From the NCBI RefSeq assembly GCF_024753285.1, contig NZ_JANUGW010000024.1, forward strand, positions 1 to 64,000: DNA of 64,000 nucleotides, written 5' to 3'. Shown here piece by piece: positions 1 to 8,800 of the stretch. This DNA comes from Massilia pinisoli. Its GTDB lineage: Bacteria; Pseudomonadota; Gammaproteobacteria; Burkholderiales; Burkholderiaceae_D. Under the pieces are notes generated by a model that ran no database searches, was not told where the DNA came from, and worked only from the letters and a program-made list of their open reading frames with translations. The position numbers and the translations under genes are program-made. Position 1 is the first letter of the stretch, and each line of letters starts with the position of its first letter.

Positions 1-234
1 ACCTGGCTCAAACTCGCCTTGGAAAGCCAGATCGCACCGCTGATCCAGTTTGCCAAACGTCTGAGCAAGTACCGGCGGGGCATCCTGGCTTCAGCCATCT
101 ATCCGATGAACTCGTCGGTCTTGGAAGGCGTCAACAACCGCATCAAGGTCATCAAACGCATGGCCTACGGCTTTCGGGACGCATCCTACTTCTTCCTAAA
201 AATCAAGGATGCGTTCCCCGGCAAAGCGCGATGA
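1..234 (+). pseudogene. C-terminal part of an ISL3-family transposase (cut by window edge)
   Basis: The frame is open from the first base of the window and stops at 232-234, giving about 77 residues. The segment ending in EGVNNRIKVIKRMAYGFRD matches the last catalytic block of ISL3-type DDE transposases, in which the acidic residue of the DDE triad lies just before an N-N-R-I-K-x-I-K-R stretch. The rest of the element lies outside the window, so whether the transposase is complete cannot be judged. Its stop codon is only 8 bp from the stop of the facing KTSC gene, leaving no room for a normal terminal inverted repeat. The copy may therefore be truncated at this end, or the repeat may run into the neighbouring gene. 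Confidence 0.7.
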
Positions 235-242
235 ACCTTTTT

Positions 243-563
243 TTATTCCTCGCCGGGGTCCTTGAACAAGGCATCGAGCGGATTCGGCTTCTTCGGCACC
301 TCGGCCCCGCCGAACAGCGCATCCAGCTCCGCCCGCTGGTTCGCCACGGCCGCGCGCCCGCGCTTGCCCGCGAACTCTTCCTCGATATTGTCCCGATAAA
401 AACTCCAGGCCGCGCCCGACGTCGAGAACCGGCGCCAGACCTCGCTGCCGACGCCCGCATAATCGATCGCGCTGCCGTCGTCGAATTCCACGCGCAGGAT
501 GCGCTCGCGCGCGTCGTAGCCGATGGCGCGCAGCTTGCCTGCGTTGATGCGTTTCATGTCCAT
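243..563 (-). CDS. KTSC domain-containing protein
   Basis: A 106-residue soluble protein starting MDMKRINAGKLRAIGYD. The KTSC family is a short domain of unknown biochemical role, sometimes fused to lysyl-tRNA synthetase-like or nuclease modules. Family hallmarks seen here are the I-G-Y-D start of the first strand, L-R-V-E-F-D-D-G-S, the Y-x-x-V core and a late S-x-x-x-F-Y-R-D-N-I segment. The ATG at 563 is chosen because a GAGGAG ribosome site lies about 10 bases upstream; an upstream in-frame Met at 590 has no such site. The C-terminal tail (residues about 75-106) is a charged linker beyond the domain. It is convergent with the transposase remnant. Confidence 0.75.
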   Translation of the reverse strand: MDMKRINAGKLRAIGYDARERILRVEFDDGSAIDYAGVGSEVWRRFSTSGAAWSFYRDNIEEEFAGKRGRAAVANQRAELDALFGGAEVPKKPNPLDALFKDPGEE

Positions 564-722
564 GGTGTCGTTTTCTCCTCTGCGATGCATGGATTATTGG
601 GACATTCGCCTGATTCGGCAAGCCAAGACGGCGTGCGCAACCGTGCGCGGCTTGTTGCGTCCTCTCCTTTGTCCGTACGCTGGCTCGGCTGTATCGACCA
701 CGACGACAAAGGAGACCGACCG

Positions 723-1649
723 ATGAAAACCTTCGCAAGATGGCTGAGTGCCCTTGTGCTCGCCCTTTCGTTCCTGCCCCTGACCGCATCCGCCACCGGC
801 TATACACAGACCCGCTACCCGATCGTGCTCGTGCACGGCTTTCTCGGTTGGGACAGCATCGGCCCGTACGATTACTGGTTCGGCATCGCCGACGCCCTGC
901 GCCGCGACGGGGCGCAAGTCTACGTCGCTCAGGTCACTGCATCCAACAGCACGGAAGTGCGCGGCGAGCAGCTGCTCACCTACGTCAAGCAGGTGCTGGC
1001 GGCGACGGGCGCGCCCAAGGTCAACCTGATCGGCCACAGCCACGGCGGCCCGACCGTGCGCTACGTCGCGTCGGTGGCCCCTAGCCTCGTCGCGTCCGTG
1101 ACGAGCGTCGGCGGCGTCAACAAGGGATCCAAGGTGGCCGATGTCATCCGCGGCACCGTCGCGCCGGGCACGTTCTCGGAGGCGGTGCTGGGATCGATCG
1201 TCGACGGCGTCGCCGGCACCATCGCGTTCCTGTCCGGCGACAGCAGCACGCAGATGTCGACGGCGGCCCTCGATTCGATGACGACGGCAGGCGCCGCCAA
1301 ATTCAATGCGGCGCATCCGGAAGGCGTGCCCGCCACGGCGTGCGGCGAAGGCGCGTACCAGGCGCGCGGCGTCTATTATTTTTCGTGGAGCGGCGCGCAG
1401 CCGTTCACGAACCTGTTCGACCCGCTCGACGGATCGCTCGGCCTGCTGTCGCTGGCTTTCCTCGGCGAGAAGAACGATGGCTTAGTGGGCAGCTGCTCCA
1501 GCCACCTGGGTCGCGTGATCCGCGACGACTACGCGATGAACCACCTGGACGAGGTGAACCAGGTCGCGGGCCTCGTCAATCTGTTCGAGACGAGCCCCGT
1601 CACCCTGTACCGCCAGCACGCGAACCGCCTGCGCGAGATGGGGCTGTGA
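723..1649 (+). CDS. lipA: Secreted triacylglycerol lipase, subfamily I.2
   Basis: A 308-residue precursor with a Sec signal peptide (residues 1-25, cleavage after TASA). The mature enzyme begins with the oxyanion-hole segment VLVHGFLG. The nucleophile elbow is GHSHGG (Ser106). Asp252 in NDGLV and His274 in MNHLDEVNQ complete the triad; their 22-residue spacing equals that of Burkholderia lipases (Asp264/His286). Cys207 and Cys258 occupy the positions of the conserved disulfide. It hydrolyses long-chain triacylglycerols outside the cell after type II secretion. AAAGGAG lies just upstream of the ATG. The next gene encodes its foldase, as is standard for this subfamily. Confidence 0.92.
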   Translation: MKTFARWLSALVLALSFLPLTASATGYTQTRYPIVLVHGFLGWDSIGPYDYWFGIADALRRDGAQVYVAQVTASNSTEVRGEQLLTYVKQVLAATGAPKVNLIGHSHGGPTVRYVASVAPSLVASVTSVGGVNKGSKVADVIRGTVAPGTFSEAVLGSIVDGVAGTIAFLSGDSSTQMSTAALDSMTTAGAAKFNAAHPEGVPATACGEGAYQARGVYYFSWSGAQPFTNLFDPLDGSLGLLSLAFLGEKNDGLVGSCSSHLGRVIRDDYAMNHLDEVNQVAGLVNLFETSPVTLYRQHANRLREMGL

Positions 1650-1660
1650 AGGGACGCTCG

Positions 1661-2593
1661 ATGCCACTCGTCGCCGCGACCGCGGCGGCGGCGTTGTTCC
1701 TCGCCGCGCTGGCGGGCCGCCATGCACCGCCGGTGGCGCCGCAGGTCGTGACGGTGGCGCCGCCCGCCACGCCGTTCGCGCCTTCGCTGCGGGGCACGCG
1801 GCCGGACGGCGCCGTGCGCGTGGCGCCGGACGACAGCGTCGTCGCGGACGCCCAGCTGATCGAGCTGTTCGACTACTACCTGAGCACCGTGGGCGAGAAA
1901 TCGCCCGATGCCGTGCGCGCGGAGATCGAGCGGGAACTGGATCGGACGCTGCAGCCGCAAGCATCCGCCGCGGCCAAGCGCGTGCTCGCGCGCTACGTCG
2001 CGTACCGCCAGGCGATGGCGGGACTCGAAGCGGACCGTCGTCTGGTTGGCCCCGACGCGGCCGCGTTGAAGCGGCGCCTGGCGGCACTGCACGGACTGCG
2101 CGCGCAGTATTTCAGCCAGCGCGAAATGGCCGCCATCTTCGGCCGCGAAGAGGCCGCGAATGCGGATGCGCTGGCGCGCCTGGAAATCCGCGATGACCGC
2201 ACGCTGACGCCGCAGCAGAAGCGGGACCGGCTGGCTGCGCTGGATGCCGGCTTGCCGGCGGACGTGCGTGCCGCGCGCGAGGCGCCGTTGAAGATCGTGC
2301 GGGTGCACGAGGAAGCGGAGCGGCTGCGCGCGAGCGGTGGTAGCGACGACGACGTGTTCCGCCTGCGCGCCGCGGCGTTCGGTGCCGACGCGGCCGTGCG
2401 CCTGGCCGACGTGGACCGCGAGGAGGCCGCGTGGAAGCGGCGTATCGATGCCTACCTCGCCGAGCGCCGCGGCCTGCACGACGAGGCTGCGGTGGCGGCG
2501 CTGCGCAGCCGCATGTTCAGTGCGGACGAGCAGCGGCGCTTGGCGGCATACGACCCGGCACCGCCCGAAACGGGCACCACTCCGCTGCAATGA
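1661..2593 (+). CDS. lifO: Lipase-specific foldase (lipase chaperone, Lif)
   Basis: A 310-residue protein with an N-terminal membrane anchor (about residues 2-20) and a Pro/Ala-rich linker, followed by helical domains. The signature LFDYYLSTVGE at the start of mini-domain 1 matches the Lif motif RxxFDY(F/C)LSxxGE, which is essential for lipase folding in the periplasm. The rest is helical, rich in Arg and Glu, as in the headphone-like Lif fold. The ATG at 1661 has AAGGGA six bases upstream. A GTG at 1646 overlapping the lipase stop is in frame and would add VKGRS, giving a more positive N-terminus, so it is a credible alternative. It lies 11 bp downstream of lipA and is probably co-transcribed. 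Confidence 0.88.
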   Translation: MPLVAATAAAALFLAALAGRHAPPVAPQVVTVAPPATPFAPSLRGTRPDGAVRVAPDDSVVADAQLIELFDYYLSTVGEKSPDAVRAEIERELDRTLQPQASAAAKRVLARYVAYRQAMAGLEADRRLVGPDAAALKRRLAALHGLRAQYFSQREMAAIFGREEAANADALARLEIRDDRTLTPQQKRDRLAALDAGLPADVRAAREAPLKIVRVHEEAERLRASGGSDDDVFRLRAAAFGADAAVRLADVDREEAAWKRRIDAYLAERRGLHDEAAVAALRSRMFSADEQRRLAAYDPAPPETGTTPLQ

Positions 2594-2600
2594 CGGAATC

Positions 2601-2678
2601 GTAGGGTGGGCATCCTGTGCCCACGCGTTACGTATGCGACTTGCGAACGTCCGCGTGGGCTCGGGGAGCCCACCCTAC
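2601..2678. repeat. REP/BIME-like double hairpin element
   Basis: Outer arms GTAGGGTGGGC (2601-2611) and GCCCACCCTAC (2668-2678) are exact inverted repeats. Inner arms GCCCACGCG (2619-2627) and CGCGTGGGC (2652-2660) are too. Each half also folds alone: GTGGGCA/TGCCCAC around 5 bases, and GTGGGCTC/GAGCCCAC around 3 bases. The element fills the space between two convergent genes, the usual site of REP-type elements. No T tract follows, so it is not a simple terminator. Confidence 0.75.
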
Positions 2679-2731
2679 GTCAACCCGGCTAGCCGGAGGG
2701 GCGTGATGATGTCGCGGCTGATACAGGCCGA

Positions 2732-5437
2732 TCACAACTTCTCGATCTGACCGCGCGCATACCCCGCACCCGCCCCGTTCGGCGCCAGTTCGAGATAGGT
2801 CTTGTACGCGGCCTTGGCCTTGTCGCCCGCACCCGCGCGCGCGTACGCGTCGCCCAGGTTCATGTACGCGATGGCGCGCGACGGGTCCATCTTGATCGCG
2901 TTCTCGAACCAGCGCGCGGCCTCCGCGAACTTGTCCTGCTTGTAGAACACGAAGCCGAGATTGTTAGCCGCCAGCGCGAAGTCCGGCCGCAGCTTCAGCG
3001 CTTCCGTGAACTGGGCTTCGGCCTGTGCGTACTGTTTTTCCTTGTACAGCTGCAGGCCGTGGTCGTTGGCGCGTTGCGCCTGCTGGCGGCTCGAGACCGG
3101 CACGGCGGCCGGTGCCTTGATCGTCTGCTCGCCGCCCTGCAAATCCTTCACGACGACGGGCGCCGACGGCGCCGACGCCTTCGCCTCGAGCTTCGTGTTG
3201 AGGGCGATGGCGTCGTTCGACAGCTGCGCCGTGCTCGTATTCAGGAACTCGCTTTCTTCCGGCAGCTCGAACACGAAGTCGCCGCCTTCCGAGCCGGGCA
3301 GGCTGCCGAAGGCCGGCGTCTGCTGCGACACGCTGGACACGGCCGGCGCCACGTACGCCGCCAGCTCGGTCGCCGTGATCAAGCCGTCGCCGTTCAAGTC
3401 GGCCTTGCCGCCGAGGCCTTGCAGCAGCGTCCACGTGAACACGGAATGGCCGTTCGGGCCGCCGTCGGACACCATCTGGTCCGTGCCGCCGGCCGTCAGC
3501 ATCTGGCGGCCGAGCCGCTTCGCGTTATCGCGCAGGAAGGCCGCATTGGCGCCGCCGCGCGTGAGTCCGAGGCCGCTGTAGCACGCGTCCATCACGAACA
3601 GCACGTGCTTGGCGGGCAGGCTCTCCGCGATGTTCTGGATTTCCGTCATCGGGATCGCGTCGCTGGCGAGGTTCTCCGGATCGGCGTCGTACGGCACGAT
3701 GTAGCCGAGGTCGCGGCCGGAACTCAGCTTGCGCGTCGCGCCGTGGCCCGCGAAGAACACGAACACGCGGTCGTTCGACTGCAGGCCTCCCGTGCCGCCG
3801 TGGCCCGCGAGGTCGTGGAAGGCAGCGAGGATGTTGCGGCGCGTGGCCTGCTCGTTCTTCAGGGTGATCACGTGGTCCGGCGCGAAGCCGAACTTCTGCA
3901 CGAGCGTCTGGCCCACGCCTTCCGCGTCGCGCACGGCGTATTGCAGGTGCGGCCATTTCGGATAGCCGTCGACGCCGACGACGATCGCCCACGAACTCGC
4001 ATACCCGGTCGCGGCCGCGCGCGCGACGGGTGCCGGCGCCGCGGCCGCGCCGCCGGCCACGCGGAACGTCGTGCCGTCCCAGCCGGCGAACTGGTAGCCC
4101 TCGGCGACGAGGCGGTCGAGGATCGCGGGCAGCGCCTTCACGGTGCGCTCGTGGATGTCGTGGAACAGGATGATGCCGCGACCCTCCTTGTCGACGGCGC
4201 GCAGCACGCGGTCGGCGATCGACGACGGCACCGGATCGGCCCAGTCGAGCGAGTCGATGTTCCACATGACGGACTTCAGGTGCGCGTCGGCCAGCAGGTG
4301 CATGCCTTCCTTGTTGCGCGCGCCGTAGGGAAAGCGGAACAGGCTCGATCGCTGCGGGTCGACGGCTTTCAGCAGCTTGTCGGTATCGAAGATCTCGGCT
4401 TTCAGGCTGTCGCCGCTTTCCTTCGACAGCTGCGCATGCGTGAGGCTGTGGTTGGCCAGCACGTAGCCGGCCGCCTTCAGCTTGCGGCTGACTTCCGCGC
4501 CCGCGTTGAGCTGCGCGGCGCCGTGCGCATCGAGCGTGCCGAGGTTGCGGCCGACTGTGAAGAACACGGCCGGCGCATCGTACTGCTTGAGGATCGCGGC
4601 GATTTCCTCGCTGTAGCGGCGGTGCGGACCGTCGTCGAACGTCAGCACGATCGTCTTCTTCGGCAGGCCCTTGCCGAAGATTTCGTCTTCGTCCTTTTGC
4701 GCAGCCTGGGCTTTGTCCGCGCCTTGCGCCGCCGGCGGTTCCGCCGGCTCGGGCTTGGCGGGGTAGGGCAGCACGACGCCGTAGTCCTTGAGGATGCGGT
4801 CGCGCTGGTACAGCGTTTTCAGGTAGGCGACGTAGCTTTCCCACTTCTCGCGCTTGAGCACGATCGCGCGCGACTCGAAGCGGCCGAACACGGCCTGGAT
4901 CTCTTTCTCGTAAGTGCGCTCGATCTCGGCCAGCGCGTCGAGGTCTTCCGAGATCCGCTTGTGCAGCTTGATCGCAGGCAGCGACGAGTCCTTCGCCACG
5001 TGGTCCAGCAGCGACCGCATCAGCTCGCGGAAGGCGAGACGGTCCGCGTCGTACAGGCCTTCGTTCGTCTCGACGTAATCGAGCAGGCTGCCGATGGCCT
5101 CGAACCGACGCGGATTCTGCGAGCCGGCGAGAGTCGCGAGCGCGCCGTCGACCTTCGCGATGCGTTCCTGGTTCTCGTGGAACAACTGCTGCCCGACGCG
5201 GTTGACCTCTTCCTGGCCCTGCGCCGACAGGCCGGCTTCGTCCTGTGTGAGCACGATCATCTTGCGGTAGGCGGCCAGCATTTGCTGCATGTCGGCGGCA
5301 ATGGCGACGGCTTCCGGGGACTGTGCCAGCGGCTGTTGCGCCTGGGGCGCCGGCCTGCGGTTGACGAGATAGGTGCCGCTGGCGGCACCGGCCGCGGCGA
5401 CGGCGAAGATGACGAGATAGAGGGCTTTGCGTTTCAC
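2732..5437 (-). CDS. Membrane-anchored polysaccharide deacetylase / caspase-like peptidase / TPR fusion
   Basis: A 901-residue protein. Residues 5-25 form a signal anchor. Residues 40-215 are helical. Residues 260-450 form a NodB-type polysaccharide deacetylase domain with TFDDGPH (metal and base Asp pair near 268), NHSLTH and RFPYGARN motifs. Residues 480-720 form a caspase (peptidase C14) domain with the His of FFAGHG near 565 and the Cys of DACYSG near 619. An EF-hand-like DLNGDGLITATE loop lies at about 680-691. Residues 785-900 carry three TPR repeats. Each catalytic motif looks intact, so a periplasmic enzyme with two activities is possible. The combination is rare in my knowledge; family names are firm, the joint function is unknown. 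It is monocistronic and convergent with lifO. Confidence 0.88.
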   Translation of the reverse strand: MKRKALYLVIFAVAAAGAASGTYLVNRRPAPQAQQPLAQSPEAVAIAADMQQMLAAYRKMIVLTQDEAGLSAQGQEEVNRVGQQLFHENQERIAKVDGALATLAGSQNPRRFEAIGSLLDYVETNEGLYDADRLAFRELMRSLLDHVAKDSSLPAIKLHKRISEDLDALAEIERTYEKEIQAVFGRFESRAIVLKREKWESYVAYLKTLYQRDRILKDYGVVLPYPAKPEPAEPPAAQGADKAQAAQKDEDEIFGKGLPKKTIVLTFDDGPHRRYSEEIAAILKQYDAPAVFFTVGRNLGTLDAHGAAQLNAGAEVSRKLKAAGYVLANHSLTHAQLSKESGDSLKAEIFDTDKLLKAVDPQRSSLFRFPYGARNKEGMHLLADAHLKSVMWNIDSLDWADPVPSSIADRVLRAVDKEGRGIILFHDIHERTVKALPAILDRLVAEGYQFAGWDGTTFRVAGGAAAAPAPVARAAATGYASSWAIVVGVDGYPKWPHLQYAVRDAEGVGQTLVQKFGFAPDHVITLKNEQATRRNILAAFHDLAGHGGTGGLQSNDRVFVFFAGHGATRKLSSGRDLGYIVPYDADPENLASDAIPMTEIQNIAESLPAKHVLFVMDACYSGLGLTRGGANAAFLRDNAKRLGRQMLTAGGTDQMVSDGGPNGHSVFTWTLLQGLGGKADLNGDGLITATELAAYVAPAVSSVSQQTPAFGSLPGSEGGDFVFELPEESEFLNTSTAQLSNDAIALNTKLEAKASAPSAPVVVKDLQGGEQTIKAPAAVPVSSRQQAQRANDHGLQLYKEKQYAQAEAQFTEALKLRPDFALAANNLGFVFYKQDKFAEAARWFENAIKMDPSRAIAYMNLGDAYARAGAGDKAKAAYKTYLELAPNGAGAGYARGQIEKL

Positions 5438-5658
5438 GGCGATATTGAAAAAGTTTTATCGCGGCAACAATACCATCACTTGGCTGTGGGGCGGCAAGGA
5501 AAATGGGATTCTTGTGGTGGCGCAAGCGGCAGGGCCGTCGGGCGCATGGGTTGAGCCGATCGATGCCGGCAGCATGACACTCTTGTACTGCCGAGAATCC
5601 TTGTTATAATAGGCGGCTTCGCGCGCATGGCCAGCCATGTGCTTGCGAAAACCCATCA

Positions 5659-5749
5659 GGAGAGATGGATGAGTGGTTTAAGTCGCACGCCTGGAAAGCG
5701 TGTATAGGTTCATAGCCTATCGGGGGTTCGAATCCCCCTCTCTCCGCCA
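5659..5749 (+). tRNA. tRNA-Ser (anticodon GGA)
   Basis: Acceptor arms GGAGAGA (5659-5665) and TCTCTCC (5739-5745) pair fully, followed by discriminator G and an encoded CCA (5747-5749). The anticodon loop CTGGAAA (5691-5697) has GGA at 5693-5695, which reads UCC/UCU. The long variable arm (TATAGGTTCATAGCCTAT) is typical of type II serine tRNAs. The T arm GGGGGTTCGAATCCCCC is canonical. No integrase or repeated 3' end is seen nearby, so it is not acting as an attachment site here. Confidence 0.97.
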
Positions 5750-5760
5750 AGAATCCACAC

Positions 5761-5790
5761 AAAGCGGCCTTCGGACCGCTTTGTCGTTTC
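5761..5790. terminator. Terminator-like hairpin between tRNA-Ser and the macroglobulin gene
   Basis: AAAGCGG (5761-5767) pairs with CCGCTTT (5776-5782) around a CCTTCGGA loop. It is followed by GTCGTTTC on the plus strand and by TGTGTGG on the minus strand. It is placed to stop both the tRNA transcript and the facing alpha-2-macroglobulin transcript. The T tracts are weak. Confidence 0.5.
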
Positions 5791-5800
5791 TACCTCCATC

Positions 5801-8800
5801 TCACTGCGCGACGTCCAGGTTAACGTTGGGCGCTTCCCCGAAAATTTCAGGCGCATACATCGCTTCGACGCGCGTCGCCGGAAACCGGAAACTACCCGCA
5901 TTGTTCAGCCGCACCGTGTAGCTGAGGTCCCATTCCCCGGCCGTGACCCGGGCGTAATAGGCGCGATAACTGTCGCTGCCGCGCTCGACGTAGGTCGGCC
6001 GGGCCATCCACGGCACGCGGGCAGCGACGTCCTTCAATTGGGCCGTGAGGCTTTCGCCGCCCAGACCCTTGCCCAGGATGGTCGCGCCGGACGGAATCGG
6101 GTCGTCGATGGCGAGCCAGCCATTGTCGCCGTGCGACACGATATGCAAGGTCACGCGCATCACGTCGCCTTCGGACCAGCGGCCGGGCACGCGCTGTTGG
6201 ACCGGTGCGATGGTCTTGCTGACGGCCAGGCCGTGCGCGATCGTGTGCTCCGTCCGCGTGGCAGCCTTGACCTGCACCGTCGCCCAAGGCGCGCCCGTTC
6301 CCTTGTGGTCGAGCGCCAGCGCGGCACCGGTGCCGTCCCCAGGTAAGGACAGCAGCGCAGGCGCCGGATCAGGCCAGGCGCGCGCCACGCTCTGCGTCCC
6401 CAAGGTCGCCGTCGACGTCCCGGTCACCGGCGCACCGTCCGACGCCAGCGCGAGCCGGCGCAGCGCAACCACGGCCCACGCGTTCGCCACGGTCGTGTTC
6501 CAGTGGCCGTTCGCCTGCACGTCGACGAGCGACAGGATCATGCGCGGCACGTCGTCCCGCCAGCGCGCGTCCGACTGCGCCCATTGCTGCACCAGCAGGG
6601 CAGTGCGGGCCGCGACCACGTCGCCGGTCCACATCATCCACCAGCGCTGCTGCGATCCGTCCCCGCGCCAGCGCAGGCGCGTACCCTGCAGGTCGTAGCG
6701 GTTGCGGAGGCTCGCGGCGGCGCTGTCCAGGCGCTCGCGGCGCAGCGCGTCGTCGGGGGTGGTCAGCACATAGCGCACCCAGTCCAGCAGGGCGATGGTG
6801 GGCAGGGCGTCGAGGTTCTTCGGCACGACCGCATCGGCCGCGCGCACGGTCGCGCCGAGGGCGGCCTGCAGCGCCAGGCGGCGGTCCAGCAAGCCCAGGT
6901 CGTACGGCCACTGGGCGAGATCGGGATGGGCCAGCACGTTGCGCAGGCCCGTTTCCATGCGGTCGCGCGCGTTGCCGGGGAGCGGCCAGCCGGTGGCCGC
7001 CGACATGTCGAGCAGGTAGGCGGTCAGGACGTCGCTGCCCGGCGTGTCGGGGAAATACTCGACCAGGCCGTTCGCGGCCAGGTGTTGCGGCAGCTTGTCC
7101 ATCGCGGCATTCCACGCCTCGACGTCGCCGCTGACGACGGCCATCGACACCATCTGCTCCATGCACCGATACGGATACGCGGCCATCCACGCCTGCGCCC
7201 CCGCCACCGCGGCGGCGCCCGGGCTGCCGGTCCACTGCACGGTCACGCCGCCCAGGCCCGGCAGCGCATCGTGCGGCAGCGCGACGGGAACGCTGCGGGC
7301 GTGGTCGACCCGCACCAGCATGCTGTCGCGCACGGTGACGGGCATCCCCGTCACGCGCTGGGTGACGAGCAGCGCATCGCTCTCCTCGCCCCGGTCTGCG
7401 CGGGCTGCGATCCGCCAGTCGATGCGGTCGACGCCCGTCGGCACGCGGACGCGCCACGAGACGGACTGGCTCGCGCGCGCCGGCAGCGTGACCGCGCGCT
7501 CGAGCGGCGATGACGCGCCGGCCGATGCTTCCGCGCGGACGCGGACCGTCAGCGCGCGGTCGCTGTCGTTGCGCAGCGTGATCTTCTGATCCAGTTCGTC
7601 GCCACCGCGCACGACGGGCGGCAGGCCGGACAGCATTTGCAACTCCTTGCGCGTCCGGACGGTGGCCTTGCCGATGCCGTACGAGTCCGCGCCGTCCATC
7701 GCCAGCGCGACGATGCGCCAGCGCGTCAACGAATCCGGCAGCGGGATGGCGACGCGCGCGTGGCCGTCCTGGTCGAGCTGCACGTCGGCCTTCCACATGG
7801 CCAAGCTGGAAAAGTCGGCGCGCGGCGCGCCCATGCCGGGCAGCGCGCCCACGTCCTCGGCCACGACGAGGTCCTGGAGGGGACCGCGATTCCTGTCCAT
7901 GGTGACGCCGACCGCGCGCTGTCCGGTGACCACGACCGGCTTCTCGCTCGCGGGCGGGGCCGGCGCGGGCGCCGCCGCTTCCGCCATCCCGCGGGATTCA
8001 TTCGATGTCCGCGCGGCGTACCGTTGCAGCAGCGACTCGAGTTCCGGCCAGGCGCGCGCGATCGGTCCGAACGGGAAGGACCGCTGCAAGGTCAGGATGC
8101 TGTGCGCGTTCCCCATCACGATGTAGCGGTCGCGCCAGAAGCTGTCCATCAGCGCCCAGGTGTCGTTCGGCTTGAGCAGGTTCAGCGCGTCGTCCACGGC
8201 GACCAGCGTCACCCTCGCACCGGCCGCGCCGGCGCCGGCGTGGCGCACCCGCACGTCGGCCTGGACCGTGTCGCCGGGCCGCGCCGTCGCACGGTCCAGC
8301 GTCACTTCGACGTCCAGCTCGTGGCTGGCGCGGGCGAAATGCAGGTCGAGCGTGCCGTCGTGTTCCAGCTCGGCGTCCGGGTCGATGTCGTCCCGGACGC
8401 CGTCGGCCGCGCGCACGAACTGTGCGACCAGCCTCACGCCGGGCGCGAATTCGGGTTCGCTCGGCAGCATGATCTCCTCGTCCGCCGAGGTCACGGCCAG
8501 CACGTGGCTCGCGAGCACGCCTTCGCGCTCCACCGTCAGCAGCGCGGTCGCGGGCAGGAACGGCGGGCGCAGGCGCAGCTTCACGGGCTGGCCTGCCTCG
8601 GGTTCGTGCTCGTCCGCCAGCGCGATCGCCGACTCCTGGCTGCCCCACCGGAACAGGCCCGGGTGGACGAGGGCCGTGCCGCTCGATGCATCCGGCGCGG
8701 CAGCCCGGAACAGCCATTCGTTGGCCGTCCTGCCCGTCCAGGGGACCGTGCATTGTGCTTTGCCATGCTCGTCGGTGCGCGCCGTACAAGCGGGAATGCG

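Noticed and set aside
3059..5554. An 831-codon frame on the plus strand opposite the deacetylase-caspase gene
   Set aside because: Arg/His/Ala-rich shadow frame produced by high GC third positions; no domain motifs, while the minus strand has clear catalytic motifs.
5659..5749. tRNA-Ser as an integration site for a genomic island
   Set aside because: No integrase gene and no direct repeat of the tRNA 3' end were seen on either side.
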